Source: Pseudomonas sp. R28(2017) (GTDB taxonomy: Bacteria; Pseudomonadota; Gammaproteobacteria; Pseudomonadales; Pseudomonadaceae). From it: a stretch of DNA of 64,000 nucleotides. The stretch covers positions 434,001-498,000 of the forward strand of contig NZ_NEHW01000002.1 in assembly GCF_002112505.1 (NCBI RefSeq), given 5' to 3'. Positions within the stretch are counted from its first letter, which is position 1. Each line of letters begins with the position of its first letter. Made by a program: the position numbers and the translations under genes. The notes beneath the pieces are model-generated. The model was not told the origin of the DNA, ran no database searches, and worked only from the letters and a program-made list of their open reading frames with translations. This document shows, in pieces, positions 18,334 to 27,221 of the stretch.

Positions 18334-18383
18334 GGTAAACGGCTCCGATTGATCAGAGCCCCATGCTCGCAGCTGACCCCGCG

Positions 18384-19214
18384 TCAGTCTGGAAGGTTTG
18401 AGCAGCGGCGGCGGTAGTCGGCCGGGGTCAGCTGGTAAGCGCGCCGGAACCAGCGCCCCAGATGGCTCTGGTCGGCAAAGCCCAGCACCATGGCCACCTC
18501 GGCGGGCGTCTGGCCTTGGGCGAGCAGGCGCCGGGCGCGGGTCAGACGCAGCTGGATCAGGTAAGCGTGGGGCGCCAGGCCGAAGGCGGCCTTGAAGGCC
18601 CGGGTCAGGCGGAAGCGGTCGACCCCACAGGCCTGTGCCAGCTGCTCCAGGCCGATGTCCTGGTCCAGGTGGGCGTGCAGGTAGTCACGTGCCCGCTGCG
18701 CGGTCAGCGGCAGGCGTGGGTCGGGGTTCAGGCGCTTGCGCCAGTGCAGGTGGCGGGTCAGGCAGCTGAGCAGGTCATCGGTGGCGGTTTGCCGCACGAT
18801 GCGCAACTCCGGGCCATGCACGGCCTGGAAGGCCCGGGCGACGGCGCCGACCAGGCGCGGGTCATGGCACAAGGGCTCGGCGATGCTCGGCAGGCTGTCG
18901 CTCGGTGCCTGTTCGAACAACGTGCGCAGTTCGGCCTCCAGCCAATGTGGCTGCAGGTACAACGTCGAGTAGGTAAAGCCTTCGGCGGTGGGCGCCTGGC
19001 CGTTGTGGATATCGCCAGGCTCGAGCAGGAACACGTGCCCCGGCGTGCTGTTGTGGCGCACCTTGCGGCAATCGAACTGCTGCACGCCCTGCTCGGTGAA
19101 GCCAACCAGGAAGCTGTCGTGCCAGTGCGGGTCGTAGGCATGGCCGACAAAATGCGCGCGGACCGACTCGATGCCGGTGTCGGCGTCTTGCTTGAGGTCG
19201 ATCCAGTTGCTCAT
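18384..19214 (-). CDS. AraC family transcriptional regulator with cupin N-terminus
   Basis: This is a 276-residue protein. The N-terminal cupin has the usual HxDxF-like element (YDPHWHDSFLVGFTEQGVQQFDCR), followed by PGHVFLLEPGDIHNGQAP. The C-terminal double helix-turn-helix reads IGLEQLAQACGVDRFRLTRAFKAAFGLAPHAYLIQLRL and VAMVLGFADQSHLGRWFRRAYQLTPADYRR. It lies directly upstream of the LysE exporter. Such AraC/LysE pairs are frequent in Pseudomonas and are thought to sense the exported amino acid. The start at MSNWIDL was chosen by comparison with family length; there is no clear ribosome site. Confidence 0.88.
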   Translation of the reverse strand: MSNWIDLKQDADTGIESVRAHFVGHAYDPHWHDSFLVGFTEQGVQQFDCRKVRHNSTPGHVFLLEPGDIHNGQAPTAEGFTYSTLYLQPHWLEAELRTLFEQAPSDSLPSIAEPLCHDPRLVGAVARAFQAVHGPELRIVRQTATDDLLSCLTRHLHWRKRLNPDPRLPLTAQRARDYLHAHLDQDIGLEQLAQACGVDRFRLTRAFKAAFGLAPHAYLIQLRLTRARRLLAQGQTPAEVAMVLGFADQSHLGRWFRRAYQLTPADYRRRCSNLPD

Positions 19215-19271
19215 GGCGCTGCACTGCTGACGGGTAGGGCAGTTCACCTTACCGCAGATGCGCCAGCGGGT

Positions 19272-20171
19272 TTAGAACAATTGTGCAGGCTGCAGCGCGG
19301 CAAAGCGCTCGCGCAACCACAGGTGCAATTGTGTCACCGCAGGCGACAGCTGCTTGCGGTGCGGGCACACCAGCGTCACCGGCGTGGCTTCGCCCTGGTG
19401 GTCCGGCAGCAGGACTTCCAGCTCGCCGGCGGCGATGTTGGCGCTGACGTCCAGCCACGACTTGTAGACGATGCCTTCGCCTTCCAGCGCCCAGCGCCGC
19501 ACCACGTCGGCATCGTCGCTGACCAGTGGCCCGCGTACCTGTACGGTGCGGTTGCCAAGCTGCCATTTGTCGTACACGCGGTTGTGTTGCAGGTACAGCA
19601 GGCAGTCATGTTGCTGCAGTTCTTCGGGCGTGCGGGGGCGGCCGTGGCGGGCCAGGTAGCCGGGCGATGCCACCACCACGCGGCGGTTCCAGGGGGCCAG
19701 GGGGAGGGCGATGTAGTTGGCGTCCTGGTTCAGGCCATAGCGGATGGCGATGTCCACCGGGTCGCGGCTGAAATCGGCCATCTGGTCGGAGAGGAAGAAA
19801 CGCAGGTTCAGGGCCGGGTGCTCGCGGCGAAACGCGCTGAGCCAAGGCAGCAGCAGGTTGCGGCCAATGTCCGATGGCGCCGAGACCTGCAACACGCCGC
19901 GCAGGGTGCTGTGGCTGCCGTGAAGCTGCTCGTGGCCCTGGCGCAGGGTGTCCAGCACACGCTGGGCAGTGGGCAGGTACAGCTCGCCCTCGGCGGTCAG
20001 GCGCAAGCTGCGGGTGGTGCGGGCGAACAGGCGCACGTCGAGGTCGCGTTCCAGGCGCTTGATCGCGGCAGCCACTTGCCCGGGCAGCAGGTCGGCTTCA
20101 TGGGCGGCGGCGGTGAAGCTGCCGAGTACGCTGCTGCGCACGAACAGCTCCAGGTCGGTAAGACGAAGCAT
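19272..20171 (-). CDS. LysR family transcriptional regulator
   Basis: This 299-residue protein has the N-terminal helix-turn-helix LELFVRSSVLGSFTAAAHEADLLPGQVAAAIKRLERDLDVRLFARTTRSLRLTAEG. An effector domain follows, with the DIAIRYG element and the FVRGP-like strand typical of the CrgA/AaeR side of the family. ATG at 20171 is preferred over the GTG two codons upstream because CTGGAGTG lies 7 bp before it. It is divergent from nfsB and separated from it by about 100 bp that hold an inverted repeat, so it probably regulates nfsB. Confidence 0.9.
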   Translation of the reverse strand: MLRLTDLELFVRSSVLGSFTAAAHEADLLPGQVAAAIKRLERDLDVRLFARTTRSLRLTAEGELYLPTAQRVLDTLRQGHEQLHGSHSTLRGVLQVSAPSDIGRNLLLPWLSAFRREHPALNLRFFLSDQMADFSRDPVDIAIRYGLNQDANYIALPLAPWNRRVVVASPGYLARHGRPRTPEELQQHDCLLYLQHNRVYDKWQLGNRTVQVRGPLVSDDADVVRRWALEGEGIVYKSWLDVSANIAAGELEVLLPDHQGEATPVTLVCPHRKQLSPAVTQLHLWLRERFAALQPAQLF

Positions 20172-20215
20172 TTTCACTCCAGGGGTGAAAGTGTTGCTGC
20201 ATTCTGCCGGTTTTT

Positions 20216-20236
20216 CTTATCAGCAGGAAAGATAAG
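20216..20236. promoter_or_regulatory. Candidate LysR binding site CTTATC-N9-GATAAG
   Basis: A perfect 6-bp inverted repeat with a 9-base centre (CTTATC at 20216-20221, GATAAG at 20231-20236) lies between the divergent LysR and nfsB genes. It contains the T-N11-A arrangement common to LysR sites. Confidence 0.5.
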
Positions 20237-20275
20237 ATGCGCGACAAATCCCCTTTCGTTCACTGGAGTTGCAGC

Positions 20276-20929
20276 ATGGATACCGTCTCCCTGGCCAAGC
20301 GCCGCTATACCACCAAGGCCTACGATGCCGCCCGCAAGATCCCTCAGGCCACGGTCGATGCGTTGCTCGAGCAGCTGCGCCACAGCCCGTCTTCGGTCAA
20401 CTCGCAGCCCTGGCATTTCATCGTCGCCGACAGCGCCGAAGGCAAGGCCCGCCTGGCCAAAGCCACCGACGGTCGCTTTGCCTACAACTCGCCGAAGATT
20501 CTCGACGCCTCGCATGTGATCGTGTTCTGCACCCGCACCGACATGACCGAGGCGCACCTGAATGCGGTACTCGACCAGGAACAGGCCGATGGCCGCTTCC
20601 GCGACGAGCAGGCGCGGGCAGGGCAGAACCAGAGCCGTCGCGGTTACGTGGACCTGCACCGCTTCGACCAGAAGGACCTGCAGCACTGGATGGAGAAACA
20701 GACCTACCTGGCCTTGGGGACCGCACTGCTCGGTGCCGCAGCCCACGGGCTGGATGCCACGCCGATCGAAGGCTTCGACAGCAAGGTACTGGATGCCGAA
20801 CTGGGCTTGCGTGAGCAGGGCTACAGCAGCGTGGTGGTGTTGAGCCTGGGCTATCGCAGCGATGCGGACTTCAATGCCGGGCTGAACAAGTCGCGTTTGC
20901 CGGCTTCGACGGTGTTTACCTTCCTCTGA
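20276..20929 (+). CDS. nfsB: Oxygen-insensitive NAD(P)H nitroreductase NfsB
   Basis: This is a 217-residue flavoprotein. It follows E. coli NfsB closely along its length as I recall it: RRYTTKAYDA at the start, SPSSVNSQPWHFIVA at the FMN site, ASHVIVFCTRTDM, GLDATPIEGFD, and the ending NKSRLPAST. The enzyme uses FMN to reduce nitroaromatics, quinones and similar compounds by two electrons. The start follows CTGGAGTTGCAGC; the frame is open 13 codons upstream. It is divergent from a LysR gene that probably controls it. Confidence 0.93.
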   Translation: MDTVSLAKRRYTTKAYDAARKIPQATVDALLEQLRHSPSSVNSQPWHFIVADSAEGKARLAKATDGRFAYNSPKILDASHVIVFCTRTDMTEAHLNAVLDQEQADGRFRDEQARAGQNQSRRGYVDLHRFDQKDLQHWMEKQTYLALGTALLGAAAHGLDATPIEGFDSKVLDAELGLREQGYSSVVVLSLGYRSDADFNAGLNKSRLPASTVFTFL

Positions 20930-20965
20930 GGGGCGGTGGGGGTCGGCGTGCTCGCCTCAAGCCCC

Positions 20966-22120
20966 CTACCACAATGCCGCAGAAGCCGCCGCCAAAGCCC
21001 GCCCGAACACCGCAATCGCCGTGTCCACCTCGGCCTCGCTGGTAAACCGCCCGATACTCACCCGAACGCTGCTGCGTGCCCGCGCCTCGTCCATCCCCAG
21101 CGCCAACAGCACATGCGAAGCCGCGTTACTCGCCGAGTTGCATGCCGAAGTAGTCGACAGCGCCAGTTCACTGGCCAAGGTCATGCTGTTGAAACCGCTG
21201 GCCTCGATGCACAGGTTCAAGGTGTGAGGAATGCGCTGCCTGGCGCAGCCATTGAGGCTGACGCCGGGCAACGCCAGCAACCCTTCACGCAAGCGTTCGG
21301 CCAATTGCTCGATACGCTGATGCTCGCGGTCACCCGGCTCACCGGCCAAGGCGAAGGCGCTGCCCATGCCAACGATCTGATGCGTCGGCAAGGTACCCGA
21401 GCGCAGCCCTTGCTCATGCCCGCCACCGTGGATCTGCGCACGCATCAGCTCACGGGCACGGGGCCCGACATACAGCGCGCCGATGCCTTTCGGCCCATAC
21501 ACCTTGTGCGCCGAAAACGACATCAGGTCCACCGCCATCGCCTGCAGGTCGATGGCCAGCTTGCCGACCGCCTGGGCCGCATCCACATGCAGCAGGGCGC
21601 CATGGGCGCGAACCCGTTCGCCGATGGCCGCGAAGTCGGTGACGGTACCCAGTTCGTTGTTCACGGCCATCAGCGACACCAGGCGGGTGTCGACGCGCAG
21701 GGCCGCCTGCACGGCGTAGGGCTGGATCAGGCCGCTGGCGTCCGGCGCCAGACGGGTGACGGCCCAGCCCTGGCGCTCCAGTTCGTTGACCGAGTCGAGC
21801 ACGGCCTTGTGCTCGAGCTGGCTGGTGATCAGGTGGCCCGGCTGGGCCATGCCCTGGGCGATGCCCTTCAGCGCGAGGTTGTTGGACTCGGTGGCGCCGG
21901 ATGTCCAGACGATGTCGTCGGCTCGCGCGCCGACCCGCTCGGCCACTTGCCGGCGAGCCTGCTCGACCACTTCGCGTGCGGCCTGCCCATAAGCGTGTCC
22001 ACTGGACGCGGGGTTGCCGAAGGTCACCTGGCGACCGAGGCAGGTGAGCATGGTTTCGATGACCCGGTCATCGACCGGAGTGGTTGCGGCGTAGTCGAAA
22101 TAAAGCGGGGCGCTAGGCAT
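20966..22120 (-). CDS. Cysteine desulfurase-like PLP enzyme (NifS/IscS class)
   Basis: This is a 384-residue fold-type I enzyme. The PLP-binding lysine is K206 in SFSAHKVYGPKGIG, H104 (QLEHKAVLD) stacks on the cofactor, and C327 in LSTTSACNSAS is the sulfur-accepting cysteine on its loop. The opening YFDYAATTPVD is typical of NifS/IscS. It stands alone, away from any isc operon, so it may be an accessory desulfurase that supplies sulfur for tRNA or cofactors. It is convergent with nfsB. Confidence 0.9.
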   Translation of the reverse strand: MPSAPLYFDYAATTPVDDRVIETMLTCLGRQVTFGNPASSGHAYGQAAREVVEQARRQVAERVGARADDIVWTSGATESNNLALKGIAQGMAQPGHLITSQLEHKAVLDSVNELERQGWAVTRLAPDASGLIQPYAVQAALRVDTRLVSLMAVNNELGTVTDFAAIGERVRAHGALLHVDAAQAVGKLAIDLQAMAVDLMSFSAHKVYGPKGIGALYVGPRARELMRAQIHGGGHEQGLRSGTLPTHQIVGMGSAFALAGEPGDREHQRIEQLAERLREGLLALPGVSLNGCARQRIPHTLNLCIEASGFNSMTLASELALSTTSACNSASNAASHVLLALGMDEARARSSVRVSIGRFTSEAEVDTAIAVFGRALAAASAALW

Positions 22121-22273
22121 GGTGCGGGTCCGTGCAATGTTGCCGTGGAGTCGGCAATCGTTGCATCAAGCGTACGCGCTGAAGTGGATATGAATTTGCT
22201 CTTTATGCTGCAAAGTGGCCGGAACGAGAGAATATTTTTCTCTAACGATAGGTCGTAGCGGAATAGATTTTTT

Positions 22274-22304
22274 ACCCTGTGGGTTCACATCGAACCCACA
22301 GGGT
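22274..22304. terminator. Perfect 13-bp stem hairpin
   Basis: ACCCTGTGGGTTC and its exact complement enclose a 5-base loop just downstream of the LysR gene at 22316. A run of A follows on the minus strand rather than T, and six T precede it on the plus strand, so it is not a textbook intrinsic terminator. Confidence 0.5.
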
Positions 22305-22315
22305 TTCACGAGGGC

Positions 22316-23242
22316 TCAGGCAGGCTCCATCGCACGCTCTGCTTCAGCCACCACACGCTCGCACAATTCGATGATCTGCTCGCGCATCCAGCGGTTGGCC
22401 GGGTCCTGGTCGGTGCTTTCGTGCCAGTACAGGTGTGTTTCCAGCGGCGGCACCTCCACCGGCAGCGGCTGGAAACGCAGCTGGTGACGGCGGGCGAAGC
22501 GCTCGGGCACGGTCATGGCCATGTCGGTCTGCTGCAATACCTGTGAAGCCATCAGGTAATGCTGAGAGCGCAGTGCGACCTTGCGCTGCACGCCCATCTT
22601 GCCCAGTGCCAGGTCGACGTAACCCAGGCCGTTGCGGCGGCTGGAGATATGGATGTGGGTCATGCCCAGGTAGTTGTCGAGGGTCAGCTTGGCATCCGCC
22701 AGTGGGTGGCCCTGGCGCAGGGCGCAAACATAACGGTCCTGCATCAGTTTGACGTGACGCACCTGCGGGTCGGTGTTCAGCGGCGCGTCGACGGCGAAGT
22801 CCAGGCGCCCGGCGGCCAGTTCCTTGGTGGTTTCGCGGCGCTTGCACAGGAAGCTTTCGATCAGCACCGCCGGGGCCAGGCGCCGCAGGCGCTGGAACAG
22901 CGGCGGCAGGATCACCGCCTCGGTGAGGTCGGTCATGCTGATGCGGAAGGTCTTGTTGGCCTGCTGCGGGTTGAAGATGCGGCTTTCCTGCACCGAGGTG
23001 CGCAGCAGCGCCAGTGCGTTGCGCACCGGGCCGATGATGTTCTGGGCCATGGGCGTGGGCACCATGCCCTGGGCGGTACGTACAAACAGCGGGTCGTTGA
23101 AGGTTTCGCGCAGCCGTGACAGGGCATTGGACACCGCCGGCTGGGTGATACCGACGATCTGCCCGGCGCGAGTCAGGTTGGCTTCGGTGTAGATCGCGTC
23201 GAAGACGATGAACAGGTTGAGGTCGACCTTGCTGAGGTTCAT
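22316..23242 (-). CDS. LysR family transcriptional regulator
   Basis: This 308-residue LysR protein is of the NodD/NahR-like branch: VDLNLFIVFDAIYTEANLTRAGQIVGITQPAVSNALSRLRETFNDPLFVRTAQGMVPTP is the characteristic N-terminus, followed by an effector domain with FRISMTDLTEAVILPPL. It is divergent from an acyl-CoA dehydrogenase gene, and a palindrome CCGAT-N5-ATCGG lies in the gap. It probably activates the dehydrogenase in response to a fatty or carboxylic acid derivative, which is inference. Confidence 0.9.
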   Translation of the reverse strand: MNLSKVDLNLFIVFDAIYTEANLTRAGQIVGITQPAVSNALSRLRETFNDPLFVRTAQGMVPTPMAQNIIGPVRNALALLRTSVQESRIFNPQQANKTFRISMTDLTEAVILPPLFQRLRRLAPAVLIESFLCKRRETTKELAAGRLDFAVDAPLNTDPQVRHVKLMQDRYVCALRQGHPLADAKLTLDNYLGMTHIHISSRRNGLGYVDLALGKMGVQRKVALRSQHYLMASQVLQQTDMAMTVPERFARRHQLRFQPLPVEVPPLETHLYWHESTDQDPANRWMREQIIELCERVVAEAERAMEPA

Positions 23243-23269
23243 GGCGCCGCTCTTTGTTGGAATTATCGG

Positions 23270-23284
23270 CCGATCATATATCGG
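23270..23284. promoter_or_regulatory. Candidate LysR operator CCGAT-N5-ATCGG
   Basis: A perfect 5-bp inverted repeat around CATAT lies in the gap between the divergent LysR and acyl-CoA dehydrogenase genes, 28 bp from the LysR start. The surrounding sequence is AT-rich, fitting a promoter. Confidence 0.45.
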
Positions 23285-23380
23285 TTATGAATGTTTATAC
23301 ACGCGGAAAATAGACTAGGTAGATCGAGGCCGGCTGCTCTAGGCTCTGCCCATGTACTTCGAACCGTGAAGGTAACCCCG

Positions 23381-24610
23381 ATGGATTTCGCCTATTCGCC
23401 CAAGGTCCAGGCACTGCGTGAACGCGTCAGCGCGTTTATGGACGCCTACGTCTATCCCGCCGAACCGGTGTTCGAGCGCCAGGTTGCCGAGGGCGACCGC
23501 TGGCAGCCCACCGCGATCATGGAAGAGCTCAAGGCCAAGGCCCGCGCCGAAGGGTTGTGGAACCTGTTTCTGCCTGAGTCGGAGTATGGCGCCGGCCTGA
23601 GCAACCTTGAATACGCACCGCTGGCCGAGATCATGGGCCGTTCGCTGCTTGGCCCGGAGCCGTTCAACTGCTCGGCGCCGGACACCGGCAACATGGAAGT
23701 GCTGGTGCGCTATGGCAGCGAGGCACAAAAGCGCCAGTGGCTGGAACCACTGCTGCGCGGCGAGATCCGCTCGGCATTTGCCATGACCGAACCGGACGTG
23801 GCGTCCTCGGACGCAACCAACATGGCCGCCACCGCGGTACGTGATGGTGACGAGTGGGTGATCAATGGCCGCAAGTGGTGGACCTCCGGTGCCTGCGACC
23901 CGCGCTGCAAGGTGATGATCTTCATGGGCCTGTCCAACCCCGACGGGGCGCGCCATCAGCAGCACTCGATGGTGCTGGTGCCGACCGATGCCCCGGGGGT
24001 GAAGATCGTTCGCCCGTTGCCGGTGTTCGGCTATGACGACGCGCCCCATGGCCATGCCGAAGTGCTGTTCGAGAACGTGCGGGTGCCCTATGAAAACGTG
24101 GTCCTCGGGGAAGGGCGTGGTTTCGAGATTGCCCAGGGCCGCCTCGGCCCAGGCCGTATCCACCATTGCATGCGCTCGATCGGCATGGCCGAGCGCGCGC
24201 TGGAGCTGATGTGCAAGCGCTCGGTCGAGCGCACCGCCTTCGGTCGGCCATTGGCGCGCCTGGGTGGCAACGTCGACAAGATCGCCGACTCGCGCATGGA
24301 AATCGACATGGCGCGGCTGCTGACGCTGAAGGCGGCCTACATGATGGACACCGTCGGTAACAAGGTCGCGCGCAGCGAAATTGCGCAGATCAAGGTGGTG
24401 GCGCCTAATGTGGCGTTGAAGGTGATCGACCGGGCGATCCAGATGCACGGTGGGGCAGGGGTGAGTGGTGATTTCCCGTTGGCCTACATGTATGCCATGC
24501 AACGCACCCTGCGCCTGGCAGACGGGCCGGATGAGGTGCACCGGGCGGCGATCGGCAAGTACGAGATCGGCAAGTATGTGCCGGTGGAGATGTTGCGTAG
24601 CAGCCGGTGA
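23381..24610 (+). CDS. Acyl-CoA dehydrogenase family protein (ACAD10/11-like)
   Basis: This is a 409-residue flavin enzyme. Order of motifs: N-terminal helical domain ([23 protein letters not shown]), the FAD site [16 protein letters not shown], the beta-domain strand [18 protein letters not shown], and the C-terminal domain with [10 protein letters not shown] and [15 protein letters not shown] plus [10 protein letters not shown]. This last stretch, including the DGPDEVH signature, fits the ACAD10/11 group acting on branched or hydroxylated acyl-CoAs. The start follows GAAGGTAACCCCG. It is divergent from a LysR gene and transcribed alone. Confidence 0.9.
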   Translation: MDFAYSPKVQALRERVSAFMDAYVYPAEPVFERQVAEGDRWQPTAIMEELKAKARAEGLWNLFLPESEYGAGLSNLEYAPLAEIMGRSLLGPEPFNCSAPDTGNMEVLVRYGSEAQKRQWLEPLLRGEIRSAFAMTEPDVASSDATNMAATAVRDGDEWVINGRKWWTSGACDPRCKVMIFMGLSNPDGARHQQHSMVLVPTDAPGVKIVRPLPVFGYDDAPHGHAEVLFENVRVPYENVVLGEGRGFEIAQGRLGPGRIHHCMRSIGMAERALELMCKRSVERTAFGRPLARLGGNVDKIADSRMEIDMARLLTLKAAYMMDTVGNKVARSEIAQIKVVAPNVALKVIDRAIQMHGGAGVSGDFPLAYMYAMQRTLRLADGPDEVHRAAIGKYEIGKYVPVEMLRSSR

Positions 24611-24625
24611 TGTAAACCTGTACCG

Positions 24626-24670
24626 GCCTCTTCGCGGCGGTTCGGCGCCCCGACTTGCCCGCGAAGAGGC
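24626..24670. repeat. Degenerate REP hairpin
   Basis: GCCTCTTCGCGG and CCGCGAAGAGGC form 12-bp arms, so the ends of a REP remain but the centre is altered. It lies between the convergent acyl-CoA dehydrogenase and terC-family genes and probably serves as a terminator. Confidence 0.65.
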
Positions 24671-24685
24671 CCGAACAGGCCAACC

Positions 24686-25687
24686 TCATACCTTCAACTG
24701 TGATTGCTTTTCCTTCTGGCCGCGCGTCTTGATCAACGAAACCACCACCCCACCCAGCAACAACCCGAACGTCACGCCCAACGACAGCAACGCCGGCACC
24801 TTGCCCACCATGCCGTGGTAGAAGATCTTGCAGCCGATGAAGATCAGCACCAGCGCCAGCGCGTACTTGAGGTAGACGAACCGGTGCATCAGTGCCGACA
24901 GGGCAAAATACAGCGAGCGCAAGCCGAGGATGGCGAAGATGTTCGAGGTGTAGACGATGAACGGGTCCTGGGTGATGGCGAAGATCGCCGGCACGCTGTC
25001 GACGGCGAACACCAGGTCGGCCAGCTCGATCAGCACCAGCGCCAGGAACAGCGGCGTGGCGTAACGCAGGGCCTTGCTGGCGCCAGGTGGCGTCAGGCGC
25101 ACGAAGAAGTGCGAGCCGTGGATCTGGTCGGTCACGCGCATGTGCCGGCGGACGAATTTCAGTACCGGGTTGTTGGCCAGGTCGGGGTGGCTGTCTTCCT
25201 TCGACAGGGCCATCTTCACCCCGGTGAACAGCAGGAAGGCGCCGAACAGGTAGAGCACCCAGGCAAAGTTCTGCACCAGCGCCGCACCTACGCCGATCAT
25301 GATCGCGCGCAGGAACACCACCCCGAGAATGCCCCAGAACAGCACGCGGTGCTGGTAGCGGCGGGGGATGGCGAAAAAGCCGAAGATCATCGCCATGACG
25401 AACACGTTGTCCATCGACAGCGACTGTTCCACCAGGAAACCGGTGTAGAACTCCAGTGCCGACTGCGCGCCCAGTTCATGCCAGACCCACAGGCCAAACA
25501 GCACGCCGACGCTGAAATAGCCCGAATACAGCAGCAGGCTCTCGCGCATTTCGATCTCGCGGTCCTGGCGGTGCAGCACGCCCAGGTCGAGCACCAGCAA
25601 ACCGATGACGATGGCCATGAATACCAGCCACAACCAGGTGCTGGTGCCAAGAAACGGGGTGGTGAGGAATGTCTGCAGAGCTGCCAT
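24686..25687 (-). CDS. TerC family integral membrane protein
   Basis: This is a 333-residue membrane protein with about nine hydrophobic segments. TerC signatures are FYTGFLVEQSLSMDNVFVMAMIFGFF in one half and LIELADLVFAVDSVPAIFAITQDPFIVYTSNIFAILGLRSLYF in the other. The two acidic clusters (SMDN and FAVDS) are the conserved metal-binding residues of the TerC/Alx group, which exports manganese or loads it onto exported proteins. AAGGAGGGGCTC precedes the chosen ATG. The upstream leader was inspected for a manganese riboswitch but none could be supported. Confidence 0.9.
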   Translation of the reverse strand: MAALQTFLTTPFLGTSTWLWLVFMAIVIGLLVLDLGVLHRQDREIEMRESLLLYSGYFSVGVLFGLWVWHELGAQSALEFYTGFLVEQSLSMDNVFVMAMIFGFFAIPRRYQHRVLFWGILGVVFLRAIMIGVGAALVQNFAWVLYLFGAFLLFTGVKMALSKEDSHPDLANNPVLKFVRRHMRVTDQIHGSHFFVRLTPPGASKALRYATPLFLALVLIELADLVFAVDSVPAIFAITQDPFIVYTSNIFAILGLRSLYFALSALMHRFVYLKYALALVLIFIGCKIFYHGMVGKVPALLSLGVTFGLLLGGVVVSLIKTRGQKEKQSQLKV

Positions 25688-25846
25688 GAGCCCCTCCTTG
25701 ATTGTCGACGTTGCCTTGTGAAGATCGCAACAGTGATCCGACATCACGGCTTGGCAGCCGTCAGAGGGGCCCGGTATCACATGAGCTTGAGCCTAGACCC
25801 GTTTGCCGGTGATGCCGAATGGTGAGCTGTTACATTTCTTTGCTTG

Positions 25847-27154
25847 TCAGTAGACCCAGACTTCCACTCGCCGGTTACGCAAGCGGCCCTGCTCCAGGTC
25901 ATTGCCGGCGATGGGCAACTCATCGCCCATGCCGGTCACCTCCAGCACCTCGACGCCACCGCGTGCCAGTTCGCGGCGTACTGCCTGGGCGCGCAGGCGC
26001 GACAGCAGGGCTGCACGGCCCGGTGTTTCCTTGGGGTCGCCAAAACCCACCAGCACCGCTTTGCTTTGCAGCTTGCCGGCCTGGCGCAGGTAGTCGGTGA
26101 CCCGCTGCACGTCGCGCAGGGCCTTGTTGTCGAGGCTGGCGCTGCCTTCCTGAAAGCGGAAGTTGACGCTCAAGCGTTGCGCCTGCTGGGCCAGGCTGCG
26201 GTAGCGCGGTGGCATGTCGGCCTGCGTCGGTACCGGTTGTGCGCTGACCTGCTGCGAGACGAAACCCTGCGCGGCGACGATGGCCTGGCCGGCCGGGCTC
26301 TGGGCGAAGTCCGCCAGCGCCCGGGCCTGCGGTTTGGCATTGGCCGGCAGATAGAAGTACAACCGCCGCGACAACGGGTAGTCTTCGCTGGCCACAAGCG
26401 GACGATCCGGCAGCATGGCTGGCGCATCGCCTTCGGCCACCGCCAGCACCTTCGCCCCATGCACGGCTGCCAGGCTGCTGAAGCCGATGGCCTGGCGGTC
26501 AGCGCCGACCCGCTCGGCCAGTGCTTCGCTGGACTCGAAACGCTGCGCCTGGCTCGCCAGCTCGCCATGCTGCGGCTCCAGCACCAGCGCCTTGAAGGTT
26601 TCATAGGTCCCGGAGCGATCATCCCGCGCATACAGGTGAATGGCGCCACCAGCCACGCCCAGTTGCTCCCAGCGTTGGATCTGCCCGGAGAAGATCTGCG
26701 CCAGCTGCTGGGTGGTCAGCTGTGGCAACGGGTTGTCGGGGTGGACGATGACGGCCACGCCATCCAGGCCGATGACCTGCTCGGCGCTGGCCGAGCGCAG
26801 GTCTCCCAGCGCCTTGAGCTGGCGCACCTCGGCGTCGCTGATGGGGCGCGAGGCCGCGGCCAGGTCGGCATTACCCTGGCCCAGCGCGGCAAAGCCGGTG
26901 CTGGAACCGTGCGCGGCGATGTCGATGCGCAGCGCCTGGCCGTAGGCATCGCGTGCGGTGATCACGGTCTCGTTCGGCACCGCCCCCGGTGACTGCCGGA
27001 TGTCCGTCGCCTGTTGCGCCCACAGCTGGCCCTGCACCAGCGCAGGCAACAGCGCCGCGCCAATGGTATTGGAACCTTGCACACGCAGGTGGCCCGCTTC
27101 GGCCAGGGCCGTCAGCGGGAGCAGGGGAAGCAGCAGGAGCAGCAAGCGGCGCAT
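25847..27154 (-). CDS. PstS-like phosphate-binding domain fused to OmpA domain
   Basis: This is a 435-residue exported protein. MRRLLLLLLPLLPLTALA is a signal peptide. Residues of about 22-290 form a PstS-like binding domain (RVQGSNTIGAALLPAL, SSTGFAALGQGNADLAAASRPIS, RDDRSGTYETFKALVL). About 310-435 form an OmpA-like peptidoglycan-binding domain (NFRFQEGSASLD, LVGFGD, and GRLRNRRVEVWV at the end). The binding domain would be tethered to the cell wall rather than feeding a neighbouring Pst transporter, and no pst genes lie nearby. Ligand and role are uncertain; phosphate sensing or surface phosphate binding are possible. Confidence 0.85.
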   Translation of the reverse strand: MRRLLLLLLPLLPLTALAEAGHLRVQGSNTIGAALLPALVQGQLWAQQATDIRQSPGAVPNETVITARDAYGQALRIDIAAHGSSTGFAALGQGNADLAAASRPISDAEVRQLKALGDLRSASAEQVIGLDGVAVIVHPDNPLPQLTTQQLAQIFSGQIQRWEQLGVAGGAIHLYARDDRSGTYETFKALVLEPQHGELASQAQRFESSEALAERVGADRQAIGFSSLAAVHGAKVLAVAEGDAPAMLPDRPLVASEDYPLSRRLYFYLPANAKPQARALADFAQSPAGQAIVAAQGFVSQQVSAQPVPTQADMPPRYRSLAQQAQRLSVNFRFQEGSASLDNKALRDVQRVTDYLRQAGKLQSKAVLVGFGDPKETPGRAALLSRLRAQAVRRELARGGVEVLEVTGMGDELPIAGNDLEQGRLRNRRVEVWVY

Positions 27155-27221
27155 GCCGGGCGACCTTGTGGCATAGAGTTGCCCGGCAGATTACGACGGT
27201 GGCGTGACCGAATTGTGACAG

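Noticed and set aside
18462..20519. Plus-strand open frame of 685 codons
   Set aside because: It is antisense to the AraC and LysR genes and overlaps nfsB in another frame; composition is that of a high-GC shadow.
25688..25830. Possible manganese (yybP-ykoY) riboswitch before the TerC gene
   Set aside because: TerC-family genes often have this element, but the conserved core pieces could not be found in the leader in the correct order.
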